Below, piece by piece: positions 25,810 through 33,540 of a stretch of DNA of 57,431 nucleotides. The notes beneath the pieces were generated by a model that ran no database searches, was not told where the DNA came from, and worked only from the letters and a program-made list of their open reading frames with translations. Position numbers and translations under genes: made by a program. This stretch comes from Candidatus Petromonas tenebris (GTDB lineage Bacteria; Bacillota; Clostridia; Peptostreptococcales; Caminicellaceae), in assembly GCA_014236755.1 (NCBI GenBank), contig JACCKY010000011.1, positions 30,467 to 87,897 on the forward strand, given 5' to 3'. How positions within the stretch are numbered: position 1 is the stretch's first letter; the number at the start of each line of letters is the position of its first letter.

Positions 25810-26916
25810 TTGAAAAGCTATAAAAAGATTCTAAGTCAAATATTGATTGGCATAATTATTTTAATTTTAATATTGATTCCAGTATATACACAAGCAATTT
25901 CTGCTCAAAGTGCAATAGTTATGGAGGTTCAAACTGGAAGAATATTATATGCACGTAACATATATAATAAGTTACCGATGGCTAGTACTACTAAAATAAT
26001 GACAGCTCTAGTAGCTCTTGAAAAGGGAAATATAAAGTCCATTGTTAAAGTGCCTAGAGAAGCCGTTGGAGTTGAAGGGTCATCTATTTATTTAAGATAT
26101 AATGAACAAATAAGCCTTGAAGATTTACTTTATGGACTTATGTTACGTTCTGGTAATGATGCAGCAGTGGCAATAGCTTATCATATATCAGGCTCTGTAG
26201 AGGATTTTGTTAAGCTTATGAATAAGAGGGCTAAAGAAATAGGTGCAAAAAACACACATTTTAAGAATCCCCATGGTTTACATGATGATAATCATTACAC
26301 TACAGCCTATGATTTAGCATTGATAACTAGGACAGCATTATTAAATGACAAATTTAAAGAAATAGTGAGTACAAAGAAATGGGTTGCAAAAAGAGATGGT
26401 TATAACCTTTTTTACAATAAAAATAAGACATTAAGCCAGTTTAAGGGTGGAGATGGAGTAAAAATAGGATATACAAGAGCAGCAGGAAGGTGCCTTGTAT
26501 CCTCAGCTACAAGGAATGGTATGCAGCTGATCAGTGTAGTATTAAATGATTATAATTGGTTTGATGATTGTCATAGACTAATGGAAGCTGCTTTTAATAC
26601 ATATAAACCATACGAGGTGCTTTACAAAGACAAACCTATTAAATCCTTTAATATAAATAAAGGACAAAAAAAGAAGTCCTATTTGGTTTCGAAGAAAAAT
26701 ATAACCATACCAGTTTCCGAGAGGGAAAAAGAAAAGGTCTTTACAGTTTTTGAAAGTAATGAGGTTTACAATGCGCCTATAAAAAAAGATGAAGTGTTGG
26801 GAAAAGCAAAAATATACGTCGGAGATGAATTAATAGCTACGACGGAATTAATAGCAAAAGAAAGTGTTAAAAAACAAAGCTTCATGGATTATATAATAGA
26901 TATATTTGATAGATAG
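25810..26916 (+). CDS. D-alanyl-D-alanine carboxypeptidase, second S11 enzyme (KIG variant)
   Basis: This 368-residue secreted S11 peptidase has an N-terminal hydrophobic signal (about 5-28). The active-site motifs are S59-T-T-K62 and S114-G-N116. The third motif is K218-I-G220 where the standard is KTG or KSG. A C-terminal beta domain with a last amphipathic helix (FMDYIIDIFDR) follows. The neighbour gerW suggests a spore cortex role as for Bacillus DacB. I used TTG 25810, 8 bases after GGAG; the GTG/ATG at 25801-25804 sit too close to it. If the Thr-to-Ile change lowers activity, this could be a specialised enzyme or a structural relative. Confidence 0.88.
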   Translation: MKSYKKILSQILIGIIILILILIPVYTQAISAQSAIVMEVQTGRILYARNIYNKLPMASTTKIMTALVALEKGNIKSIVKVPREAVGVEGSSIYLRYNEQISLEDLLYGLMLRSGNDAAVAIAYHISGSVEDFVKLMNKRAKEIGAKNTHFKNPHGLHDDNHYTTAYDLALITRTALLNDKFKEIVSTKKWVAKRDGYNLFYNKNKTLSQFKGGDGVKIGYTRAAGRCLVSSATRNGMQLISVVLNDYNWFDDCHRLMEAAFNTYKPYEVLYKDKPIKSFNINKGQKKKSYLVSKKNITIPVSEREKEKVFTVFESNEVYNAPIKKDEVLGKAKIYVGDELIATTELIAKESVKKQSFMDYIIDIFDR

Positions 26917-26920
26917 TATA

Positions 26921-26961
26921 AAAAAACTTCTGTTTAAAACATTTTAAACAGAAGTTTTTTT
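26921..26961 (+). terminator. Rho-independent terminator of the second carboxypeptidase gene
   Basis: A 19-bp perfect stem runs from AAAAAACTTCTGTTTAAAA to its complement, with a 2-base gap at the tip and a T run. Confidence 0.9.
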
Positions 26962-27033
26962 ATGTAACAGAATCAATTGGTTTTAAATATTCTAATACTA
27001 TAAGGTTTATTTTTGGAAAAGTGAGGGATTAAA

Positions 27034-27999
27034 GTGATAAAAAAAATCATGTATGAATGCATTGATGTGGGGAGCGAATATTGTCCTTGTTATTTGGCTG
27101 AAACCAATGATTGTATAACTTGTTCCCGCTTGCAGGGAAAAAGCTTTTGTGACTGCAATTGGGGAGGGGTATGTATTTATCAGAGATATTTCTGGAATGG
27201 AGAAAAGGTTAATCCTTCTAGAGAAACATATAAAGCCAAGATTTTAGATAAAAAAATGGTAGGAGACAATTTAATTATATTTAAGATTTCAGTAATGAAA
27301 ACATTGGCTAGACAGCTTAAACAACCAGGATCCTATATTTTTATTAGAAATATTAATAAACCTCAGTTTTTTGATATGCCTATGTCAATAATGTATTCGA
27401 ACGAATACAATGGGGAGATACATGTGGCAGTGCAAATATTGGGAAGTAAGACAAAATCTTTATTATCTTTAAATGATGAAATATTGGTACGGGGACCCTA
27501 TTGGAATGGACTGCAGGGCTTGAAGGAGCTTAAAACCTTAAAAGCTTCAAATGCTTTGATAGTTGCAAGGGGAGTAGCTCTAGCACCTGCAGTACTTGTT
27601 TTAAAATATCTAATAAAAAATAATAACAAAGTAAGCTTAATAATTGATAAGGGTAAAATTGATGAGGTGTTTATAAATGAATATATAAGTGATCTAAACT
27701 TAGTTACTATCGAATCGGATATTACTACAGAAAAGGGAACACTATTAATAAGAGAACTTATAAAAAATAATAATTATGAATTATGTTATAGCGGAGGATC
27801 AGACAGACAGCATTGCGAGGTAAAGAAATTACTTACAGAGCTTTCGCCTAAAACAAGGTTTGCAATATCTAATAATAATGAAATCTGTTGTGGTGAGGGT
27901 ATTTGTGGGGCTTGTTCCATAAAAATTGGAAAAAAAGTTGTAAAATCTTGTAAAACACAGATTGATACTTCTTATATTGTAGAAAAGGGGGAAAAGTAA
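27034..27999 (+). CDS. PyrK-like FAD/[2Fe-2S] electron-transfer protein with a Cys-rich N terminus
   Basis: This 321-residue protein has an extra Cys-rich domain at residues 1-50, with cysteines at 9, 17, 19, 27, 30, 39, 41 and 47. A ferredoxin-reductase fold like dihydroorotate dehydrogenase PyrK follows (flavin region about 100-130, NAD-binding about 170-280). The C-terminal [2Fe-2S] motif is CCGEGICGACSIKI with a last Cys at VKSCKTQ. GTG 27034 follows GAGGGA. It overlaps the next flavoprotein gene by one base (TAATG), so the two probably act together. No pyrD is present, so this is not simply PyrK. The electron partner is unknown. Confidence 0.75.
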   Translation: MIKKIMYECIDVGSEYCPCYLAETNDCITCSRLQGKSFCDCNWGGVCIYQRYFWNGEKVNPSRETYKAKILDKKMVGDNLIIFKISVMKTLARQLKQPGSYIFIRNINKPQFFDMPMSIMYSNEYNGEIHVAVQILGSKTKSLLSLNDEILVRGPYWNGLQGLKELKTLKASNALIVARGVALAPAVLVLKYLIKNNNKVSLIIDKGKIDEVFINEYISDLNLVTIESDITTEKGTLLIRELIKNNNYELCYSGGSDRQHCEVKKLLTELSPKTRFAISNNNEICCGEGICGACSIKIGKKVVKSCKTQIDTSYIVEKGEK

Positions 28000-29279
28000 T
28001 GACTAGGATTATAATAGTAGGAGGCGGATGGGCCGGGTGTGCTGCGGCTATTACAGCTAAAAAGGCAGGTGCTGATGTAGTATTAATAGAGCGAACTGAT
28101 ATGCTGCTGGGACTAGGAAATGTAGGAGGAATAATGAGAAATAACGGTAGATATACCGCAGCTGAAGAGGCAATTTTATTAGGGGCTGGGGACCTTTTTA
28201 ATATAACTGATAAGGCATCCAGACATGTAAATATCAATTTTCCTGGTCACAGTCATGCAAGTTTATATGATGTAAGCAAGATTGAACCAATGGTAAGAAA
28301 TTATTTAAAAAAAATGGGTATAAATATAATGCTCCAGACAAGAGTTACAGATATAGATGTACAGGATGGTATAATTAAGGGAGTAGTTCTCTACAATGAT
28401 AGTATTGTCAAAGGAGATGTTTTTATTGAAACGACAGGGTCAACGGGGTCTATGGGTAATTGTTTAAAATATGGAAATGGATGCGCCATGTGTATCCTTA
28501 GATGTCCTACATTTGGGCCAAGAGTTAGCATTAGTATGAAAGCTGGAGTAGAGGATATTCTTGGACAGAGAAGTGATGGATCCTATGGCGCCTTTAGTGG
28601 ATCCTGTAAGCTAAATAAAGATTCATTAAGTTCAGAAATAGTCGAGGTCTTAAATGAAAAGGGAGTGGTAGTTTTACCGGTTCCAAAAGACGATATAAAT
28701 GAGGATAAATTGAAGATGAAGGTTTGTCAGCAGTATGCCCTTAAAGAATATGCTGAAAATATAGTACTTCTCGATACAGGTCATGCAAAATTAATGACAC
28801 CTTTTTACCCATTAGAAAAATTACGTAAAATTAAAGGATTAGAAAATGCCAGATTTGAAGATCCTTATTGCGGAGGTATAGGCAACTCAATTAGATACCT
28901 ATCTATAGCTCCCAGGGACAATAATATGAAAGTAAGAGATTTAAAAAACTTGTTATGTGCAGGAGAAAAATCTGGACTTTTCGTAGGCCATACTGAGGCA
29001 ATAGTTACAGGAAGTTTAGCTGGTCACAATGCAGTTAGGCTCGATAAAGGAATGAAACTACTACAGTTACCTATTAGCTTAGCCATAGGAGACTTGATTG
29101 CATATGCAAATGAAAAAATAGAAACTAAAGAGGGTCTAAAAACCAGATATACCTTTGCTGGAGCCAGCTATTTTGAAAGAATGAAGAAATTAAACTTATA
29201 TACTACTGATGAAAAAGTTTTAAGAAGAAAAGTTGAAAGATTGAATTTAACAAATATCTTTGAAGAGAAAATAGTATAA
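27999..29279 (+). CDS. FAD-dependent oxidoreductase of unknown substrate
   Basis: This 426-residue flavoprotein begins with a dinucleotide-binding GGGWAGCAAAITAKKAGADVV (about 8-28) and a GNVGG loop. It carries a cluster of cysteines at 155, 162, 165 and 169, in the spacing CX6CX2CX3C, of the kind that binds a metal or Fe-S centre. The C-terminal part has the FAD-closing NLLCAGEKSGLFVGHTEA. It resembles the GidA/fumarate-reductase-like flavoproteins. Translation is coupled to the PyrK-like gene. Together they look like a redox complex of an anaerobe, but substrate and role are not evident. Confidence 0.75.
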   Translation: MTRIIIVGGGWAGCAAAITAKKAGADVVLIERTDMLLGLGNVGGIMRNNGRYTAAEEAILLGAGDLFNITDKASRHVNINFPGHSHASLYDVSKIEPMVRNYLKKMGINIMLQTRVTDIDVQDGIIKGVVLYNDSIVKGDVFIETTGSTGSMGNCLKYGNGCAMCILRCPTFGPRVSISMKAGVEDILGQRSDGSYGAFSGSCKLNKDSLSSEIVEVLNEKGVVVLPVPKDDINEDKLKMKVCQQYALKEYAENIVLLDTGHAKLMTPFYPLEKLRKIKGLENARFEDPYCGGIGNSIRYLSIAPRDNNMKVRDLKNLLCAGEKSGLFVGHTEAIVTGSLAGHNAVRLDKGMKLLQLPISLAIGDLIAYANEKIETKEGLKTRYTFAGASYFERMKKLNLYTTDEKVLRRKVERLNLTNIFEEKIV

Positions 29280-29333
29280 AATATAATAAAAGCAAAGAGG
29301 TATTGTCAAACTAAAGAAAAGGAGTTGTAGGAA

Positions 29334-30041
29334 TTGAGGTTGCAAAAATATATTGCAAAGTCAGGAGTTACTTCAAGACGAAAGGCAGAGAAACTAATTG
29401 AAAAGGGAAGAGTTAAAGTAAATGGAAAAGTAGTTACTGAGATGGGAGTTAAAATTAATCCTGATAAAGATGTCATATATGTTGACAATAAAGAAGTTAA
29501 AATGGAGGATAATAATGTATATATAATTTTGAACAAGCCGGAAGGATATGTAACGACATTGTACGATGAATATGGAAGGCCTAAGGTTGCAGATTTGATA
29601 AAAGGAATAAAAGAGAGAATATATCCCATAGGACGTCTGGACTACAATACGTCAGGTCTATTACTTCTAACTAATGACGGAAAATTGACTTATAAAATTA
29701 CTCATCCTAGACATCATATTAATAAAACTTATTTAGTAAAGGTAAAAGGGATACTTAGTGAAGAAAAAATGGAAAAATTCAGAAATGGAATTGACATTGG
29801 GGGGTATGTCACTGCACCTGCTAGTATAAAATTATTAAATGAAAATAAAAGCAATAGTCTAGTTAAGGTAATAATACATGAGGGTAGAAATCGACAGATT
29901 AGAAGAATGATGGATGCCTTAGGTCATCCGGTCATAGGATTAAAAAGAGTAGCCATAGGAAAGATAGTTTTAGGAAAGTTACCTAAAGGACAGTGGAGAC
30001 ATTTAAGAGAAGATGAAATTAATTATTTAAAATCTTTATAG
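29334..30041 (+). CDS. rluB: 23S/16S rRNA pseudouridine synthase RluB-like
   Basis: This 235-residue RsuA/RluB-family pseudouridine synthase has an N-terminal S4 RNA-binding domain (LQKYIAKSGVTSRRKAEKLI), then the catalytic motif GRLDYNTSGLLLLTNDG with the active Asp, and a C-terminal EGRNRQIRRMMDALGHPV. The start is TTG 29334 with GGAG 9 bases upstream. RluB (23S) and RsuA (16S) cannot be told apart by sequence alone here; the name follows the usual Firmicutes annotation. It stands alone, followed by a hairpin terminator at 30062-30122. Confidence 0.9.
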   Translation: MRLQKYIAKSGVTSRRKAEKLIEKGRVKVNGKVVTEMGVKINPDKDVIYVDNKEVKMEDNNVYIILNKPEGYVTTLYDEYGRPKVADLIKGIKERIYPIGRLDYNTSGLLLLTNDGKLTYKITHPRHHINKTYLVKVKGILSEEKMEKFRNGIDIGGYVTAPASIKLLNENKSNSLVKVIIHEGRNRQIRRMMDALGHPVIGLKRVAIGKIVLGKLPKGQWRHLREDEINYLKSL

Positions 30042-30061
30042 GAATATAATATATAAAGAAA

Positions 30062-30122
30062 GACCTGCAAAAATCCTTATATAAGTTCAGACTATGGGGA
30101 ATTTTGTAGGTCCATAAATTTT
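30062..30122 (+). terminator. Probable terminator of rluB
   Basis: GACCTGCAAAA (30062-30072) pairs with TTTTGTAGGTC (30102-30112), with a 29-base loop containing some internal pairing. A T-rich run follows. Confidence 0.6.
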
Positions 30123-30190
30123 TATTTAAGTTTTCAATTGAAAGAATATTTGTATTTATAATATAATTAATTAGTCGAAGGGGTGATAAA

Positions 30191-30667
30191 ATGCTTAATA
30201 TAAGAGTTCCAGCCAATAGTGAAAAATTTAAAATAGCAGAATTTCTAAATAATACTGATAGTAAAAAAATAGATATAAGTATTAAACTGAAAAATTCAAT
30301 GATAGCTTGTATTAATGATGAAATCGTAGGATTTGTTAGTTATACCCAAATTCCTGATAATAAAGAAAGAGCAATATTAGATGTTTTATTAGTAAAAAAA
30401 GAATACAGAGGACAATATATAGGTGATGGTCTTGTGAAAGCTATTTTAAACTTAGCAGAGAAAAGAGGAATCAAAAGGGTCTATTGTATTAAAGATGAAA
30501 AGAACTCTTTATTTTTTAAAAAAGTAGGATTTACTATAAGAACAGGAACAGATTTAGAATTTATAAAGAAGTACATACATAATCATATTCAATCGGACAA
30601 AAGGCTTTTAATATTTGAAGCAAAACTTCCTGAGTTTTTTAATAAACCCTGTAGGTCAAATCTATAA
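30191..30667 (+). CDS. GNAT-family acetyltransferase
   Basis: This 158-residue protein has the GNAT acetyl-CoA-binding motif in LLVKKEYRGQYIGDGLVKAIL (about residues 74-94), preceded by the ILDVLLV beta strand, with NSLFFKKVGF near the end. The ATG follows GGGGTGATAAA. It is followed 16 bases later by a methyltransferase. The substrate cannot be predicted from sequence. Ribosomal protein or small-molecule acetylation are both typical for the fold. Confidence 0.83.
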   Translation: MLNIRVPANSEKFKIAEFLNNTDSKKIDISIKLKNSMIACINDEIVGFVSYTQIPDNKERAILDVLLVKKEYRGQYIGDGLVKAILNLAEKRGIKRVYCIKDEKNSLFFKKVGFTIRTGTDLEFIKKYIHNHIQSDKRLLIFEAKLPEFFNKPCRSNL

Positions 30668-30683
30668 TAATGGAGGTTAAACT

Positions 30684-31253
30684 ATGCAGGCAAAATTTTT
30701 AAACAGGGCTACTGATTTGGCAAAGGATATAATAAAAAAGGTTGTAAAAAAGGATGATATAGTTATAGATGCAACTGTTGGAAATGGAAATGATACCTTA
30801 TTTCTATGCGATTTAGTTGGAGAAAGAGGAAAGGTTTACGGATTCGACATTCAAGAGCTTGCCATAAAAAGAACAGAGGAAAGATTGAAGAAAAATGGGT
30901 TGGCAGATCGAGCTTTACTTATTAATGATGGTCATGAAAATCTATCTAAATATGTAAATCAGAAAGTTACAGCTATAATGTTTAATCTCGGCTATCTACC
31001 ACGTGCCGATCATAAAATTACTACAAAATATGAAACTACTTTAGAAGCAGTAAAACAGGGAATAGATCTTTTAGCCACCAATGGAATTATGACTATTGTA
31101 ATCTATCCCGGCCATAAGGAGGGCATGGAAGAAAAAGAAAAGCTTTTGGAAATATTAAGTAATTTTAGTCAAAACGTGGTAAATGTACTAAAAATGGAGT
31201 TTATCAACCAAAAAAATAACCCCCCTTTGCTAGTAGCAATTGAAAGAAAATAA
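30684..31253 (+). CDS. ytqB: Class I SAM-dependent methyltransferase (YtqB type)
   Basis: This 189-residue protein has the SAM-binding motif DATVGNGNDTLFL (about residues 29-41), the acidic FDIQ that follows, NDGHENL, and FNLGYLPR. These are features of the rRNA methylase/YtqB family. SD TGGAGG precedes ATG 30684. It forms a short unit with the GNAT gene. The in vivo substrate is not known from sequence; a tRNA or rRNA target is often suggested for the family. Confidence 0.82.
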   Translation: MQAKFLNRATDLAKDIIKKVVKKDDIVIDATVGNGNDTLFLCDLVGERGKVYGFDIQELAIKRTEERLKKNGLADRALLINDGHENLSKYVNQKVTAIMFNLGYLPRADHKITTKYETTLEAVKQGIDLLATNGIMTIVIYPGHKEGMEEKEKLLEILSNFSQNVVNVLKMEFINQKNNPPLLVAIERK

Positions 31254-31284
31254 AAAACAATTTTACTTCATTTAACTTGGAGTA

Positions 31285-31923
31285 TCAACAATCTCTATGC
31301 AAGTAAATCTTTTGGGGCCTATTACTTGTAAATTTTAGGATCGTTACAAAACTATTATTTTCAATTTTTTTATTGCATTTTAAGCATATATATTTTGACT
31401 TGTTTATTTTATCGTATGAAAATCTGATAGATAAAGCACCGTATTTTTGCCAACTTTTCCATCCAGTTTTACAAAGGTGTACTCTATTATCATAATCTGC
31501 ATAAACCCAACGTAAAATTCTATGAAAGTGGAATGGATATTTAGTATAGCTAATAAACCTTCTAGGAAAACCTAGACTTACGGCATAGTTTTCAAAGGCT
31601 ATTTCTATTTTAGTTTGAAGCGGTTCATCAATTTTTGTATTAGTAAATTTATAACTATTATCTTTAAGCCACCTTCTCACTTTATCAAACATATAGCCTC
31701 TGCATACCAGAATTTCCTCATCTTTGGATACTTTAAGCCTATTAAATAATTCAACTGCTATTTGAGTGGCTTGATCTAGATATATTTTTTTTTGAAATAA
31801 TTCGGGGGAATAATATTTTAAAGGAATTATATTATAATAAAACTCATTTGTTTCAGCCCTCATAGCACCAATAATTGTACCTCCAATTAAACTGCCACTA
31901 CCAGAATCATCAATTAATATCAA
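31285..31923 (-). CDS. Hypothetical protein with RNase H-like start and a Cys/His tail
   Basis: This 212-residue protein is not confidently assigned. The first strand MILIDDSGSGSLIGGTIIGAM, with an Asp pair and a Gly-rich turn, resembles an RNase H-like nuclease strand. The C terminus holds CLKCNKK and a later HRDC, which could be a zinc ribbon. The middle is rich in aromatic residues (YTKYPFHFHRILRWVYADYD). It is encoded opposite to its neighbours, between ytqB (32 bases away) and surE (94 bases divergent). Conserved family status and enzyme activity would need a profile search. Confidence 0.55.
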   Translation of the reverse strand: MILIDDSGSGSLIGGTIIGAMRAETNEFYYNIIPLKYYSPELFQKKIYLDQATQIAVELFNRLKVSKDEEILVCRGYMFDKVRRWLKDNSYKFTNTKIDEPLQTKIEIAFENYAVSLGFPRRFISYTKYPFHFHRILRWVYADYDNRVHLCKTGWKSWQKYGALSIRFSYDKINKSKYICLKCNKKIENNSFVTILKFTSNRPQKIYLHRDC

Positions 31924-32016
31924 GGTGAATCACTCCTAACAATTATATATCTATATTATTTGTATTATTTTGATTAACTATTAAAATTTATTATCAGAGA
32001 AGGGAAGTGAATAGTT

Positions 32017-32793
32017 GTGAAAATACTAGTAACTAATGATGATGGAATTTTCGCGGAAGGAATTTATAAATTGGCGAAAAATTTAAATAAATATTATGAT
32101 GTACGGGTAGTTGCGCCTGACAGACAAAGGAGTGCTACAGGTCATGCTATCACCATGCATCATCCATTAAGAGCAAAAAAAATAAAGTTTTTCGATACTG
32201 ATATACATGCCTGGGCTGTAGATGGCACACCATCAGATTGTGTTAAGCTTGCGATAGAAGCTCTATTAACTGAAAAGCCAGATATAGTTATATCTGGCAT
32301 AAACGATGGACCAAATTTGGGAACCGATGTCTTATATTCTGGTACAGTATCAGCAGCGATAGAAGGAGCCATACAGGGGGTACAATCAGTGGCAGTATCA
32401 ATGGTCGGTACTAGAAACCAGAATTATGATATAGGAGTTCAATTTAGCCTTTCAATAGTAGAACAACTAAAGCGTAAGGAACTACCAAAGGATACATTAT
32501 TAAATGTTAATATTCCTAATTGTAATGGCGAAGATATTCAAGGAGTTAGGATAACTCAATTAGGAATAAGAAAATATAAGAATTCTTTTATAAAAAGAAT
32601 AGATCCTAGGGGACAGTCCTACTACTGGTTAGGAGGAGAAGTGATTCAAGAAGAGCAGCATGATAATTCTGACGTATGCAGTGTAGAAGAAAATTATATT
32701 TCAGTTACGCCTATTCATTATGATTTGACAAAGTTTAGTTTAATATCTGAGCTACAAAAATGGAACTTGAATTTTACTAACAGCACACTTTAG
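32017..32793 (+). CDS. surE: 5'-nucleotidase SurE
   Basis: This 258-residue metal-dependent nucleoside 5'-monophosphatase is linked to stationary-phase survival. The N-terminal motif ILVTNDDGIFAEGI gives the metal-binding Asp pair. APDRQRSATGHAITMH and SGINDGPNLGTDVLYSGTVSAA are family signatures. The start is GTG 32017 with GAAGGGAAG upstream. The stop sits in the loop of a terminator. In many genomes surE neighbours methyltransferase or lipid genes; here it precedes a structured non-coding region. Confidence 0.95.
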   Translation: MKILVTNDDGIFAEGIYKLAKNLNKYYDVRVVAPDRQRSATGHAITMHHPLRAKKIKFFDTDIHAWAVDGTPSDCVKLAIEALLTEKPDIVISGINDGPNLGTDVLYSGTVSAAIEGAIQGVQSVAVSMVGTRNQNYDIGVQFSLSIVEQLKRKELPKDTLLNVNIPNCNGEDIQGVRITQLGIRKYKNSFIKRIDPRGQSYYWLGGEVIQEEQHDNSDVCSVEENYISVTPIHYDLTKFSLISELQKWNLNFTNSTL

Positions 32794-32810
32794 TGTGCTG
32801 TTTATTGTTT
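32781..32810 (+). terminator. Rho-independent terminator of surE
   Basis: CAGCACAC (32781-32788) pairs with GTGTGCTG (32793-32800) around TTTA, with a T-rich tail. The surE stop lies within it. Confidence 0.85.
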
Positions 32811-33095
32811 GCGAGGCATGTTGCCGAGCCGATGGTTTGAAAGAAAACCTGCCACCTAGCTAATGGGAAGGCAAGCTGTAAGCAAGGGGTGAGATGAGAG
32901 TGCAGTATGCAGACGAAGCCGTAGTAGTGAATAAACCTATACCTATGAAAGCTAGTAATAGACTGGAGGATAAAATATGGGTGACGCATCGCTTAGTCGA
33001 TGTGGCTATCTTAAGCAAAAAGCTTATGATAGGTGCGAAGGGCGGAAGAAATTTCAAAGTGTGTCTAAAAGAATTTCAATTTCTGTGAGAGCAAA
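32811..33095 (+). ncRNA. Structured RNA of unknown role, possibly a stand-alone HEARO/omega-like RNA
   Basis: Most of the 528-base surE-ferredoxin gap is this stretch, which is markedly less AT-rich than the other gaps and has no ORF with an SD and a recognisable protein. Local helices are GGCA-TGCC at 32815-32825, GGTTT-AAACC (32834-32849, loop GAAAGA), CATCG-CGATG (32987-33002) and TAAGC-GCTTA (33012-33026, loop of five A). A hairpin terminator follows at 33096-33121. Size and compactness resemble IscB/IsrB guide RNAs (HEARO), but no nuclease gene is nearby and the match is from memory only. A group II intron remnant is a second option; I saw no reverse transcriptase or domain V. The remaining bases (33122-33321) are AT-rich, with a hairpin at about 33208-33227 and the kor promoter. 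Confidence 0.5.
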
Positions 33096-33121
33096 GAAAA
33101 CAGGACTAATTATCCTGTTTT
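33096..33121 (+). terminator. Hairpin closing the structured RNA
   Basis: GAAAACAGGA pairs perfectly with TCCTGTTTTC around a 7-base loop. The T residues lie inside the 3' arm, so it resembles an intrinsic terminator, but the tail is short. Confidence 0.6.
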
Positions 33122-33260
33122 CTAGCTACTCGATTTTTAAAAAATACAGAAGGCAAACTGTATACTATTATAATAAAAGGCAGATATTCCATGATTAAAG
33201 CATACAAAATGCAATAAAAATTGCATTGTTAAGAAATGTGATTTAAAAATGAAATTTTCA

Positions 33261-33289
33261 TTGCATTTTTTCGAAAAAATTGGTATGAT
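33261..33289 (+). promoter_or_regulatory. Promoter of the kor operon
   Basis: TTGCAT at 33261-33266, a 17-base spacer and TATGAT at 33284-33289. The spacer contains the palindrome TTTTTCGAAAAA, a possible operator. The next gene starts at 33322. Confidence 0.55.
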
Positions 33290-33321
33290 TTACTTAAAGA
33301 TAATTTAAGGAGGTTATCAGA

Positions 33322-33540
33322 TTGAGCAAAGCTATTGAAAAAAAGGCTAATTTGCAAATAAAGAGAGATTTATGTAAAGGTTGCAAAATTTGTGTTCAAT
33401 TTTGTCCTAAAGATGTTTTGACTATGGAAGGTGGTAAAGTTAAAATCAAAGATATTGAAAAATGTATAGAATGCGGATTATGTGAGCTAAGATGTCCGGA
33501 TTATGCAATTTTTCTGGGAGGTAGTGAAGATGAAGAGTAG
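33322..33540 (+). CDS. korD: 2-oxoacid:ferredoxin oxidoreductase, ferredoxin-like (delta) subunit
   Basis: This 72-residue protein with two [4Fe-4S] motifs (CKGCKICVQFCP and CIECGLCELRCP) carries electrons within the Kor/Vor complex. The start is TTG 33322 with AAGGAGG at 33308. It overlaps korA by 11 bases, so the four kor genes form a tight operon from the promoter at 33261-33289. Confidence 0.9.
   Translation: MSKAIEKKANLQIKRDLCKGCKICVQFCPKDVLTMEGGKVKIKDIEKCIECGLCELRCPDYAIFLGGSEDEE

Noticed and set aside
32811-33121. Group II intron remnant as the sole reading of this region
   Set aside because: No reverse transcriptase fragment, no clear domain V hairpin and no 5' GTGYG consensus at the boundary. 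Kept only as an alternative.
32894-33198. Short ORFs inside the structured RNA region
   Set aside because: They have no recognisable protein, no good SD for most starts, and the base composition and helices fit RNA better than coding sequence.
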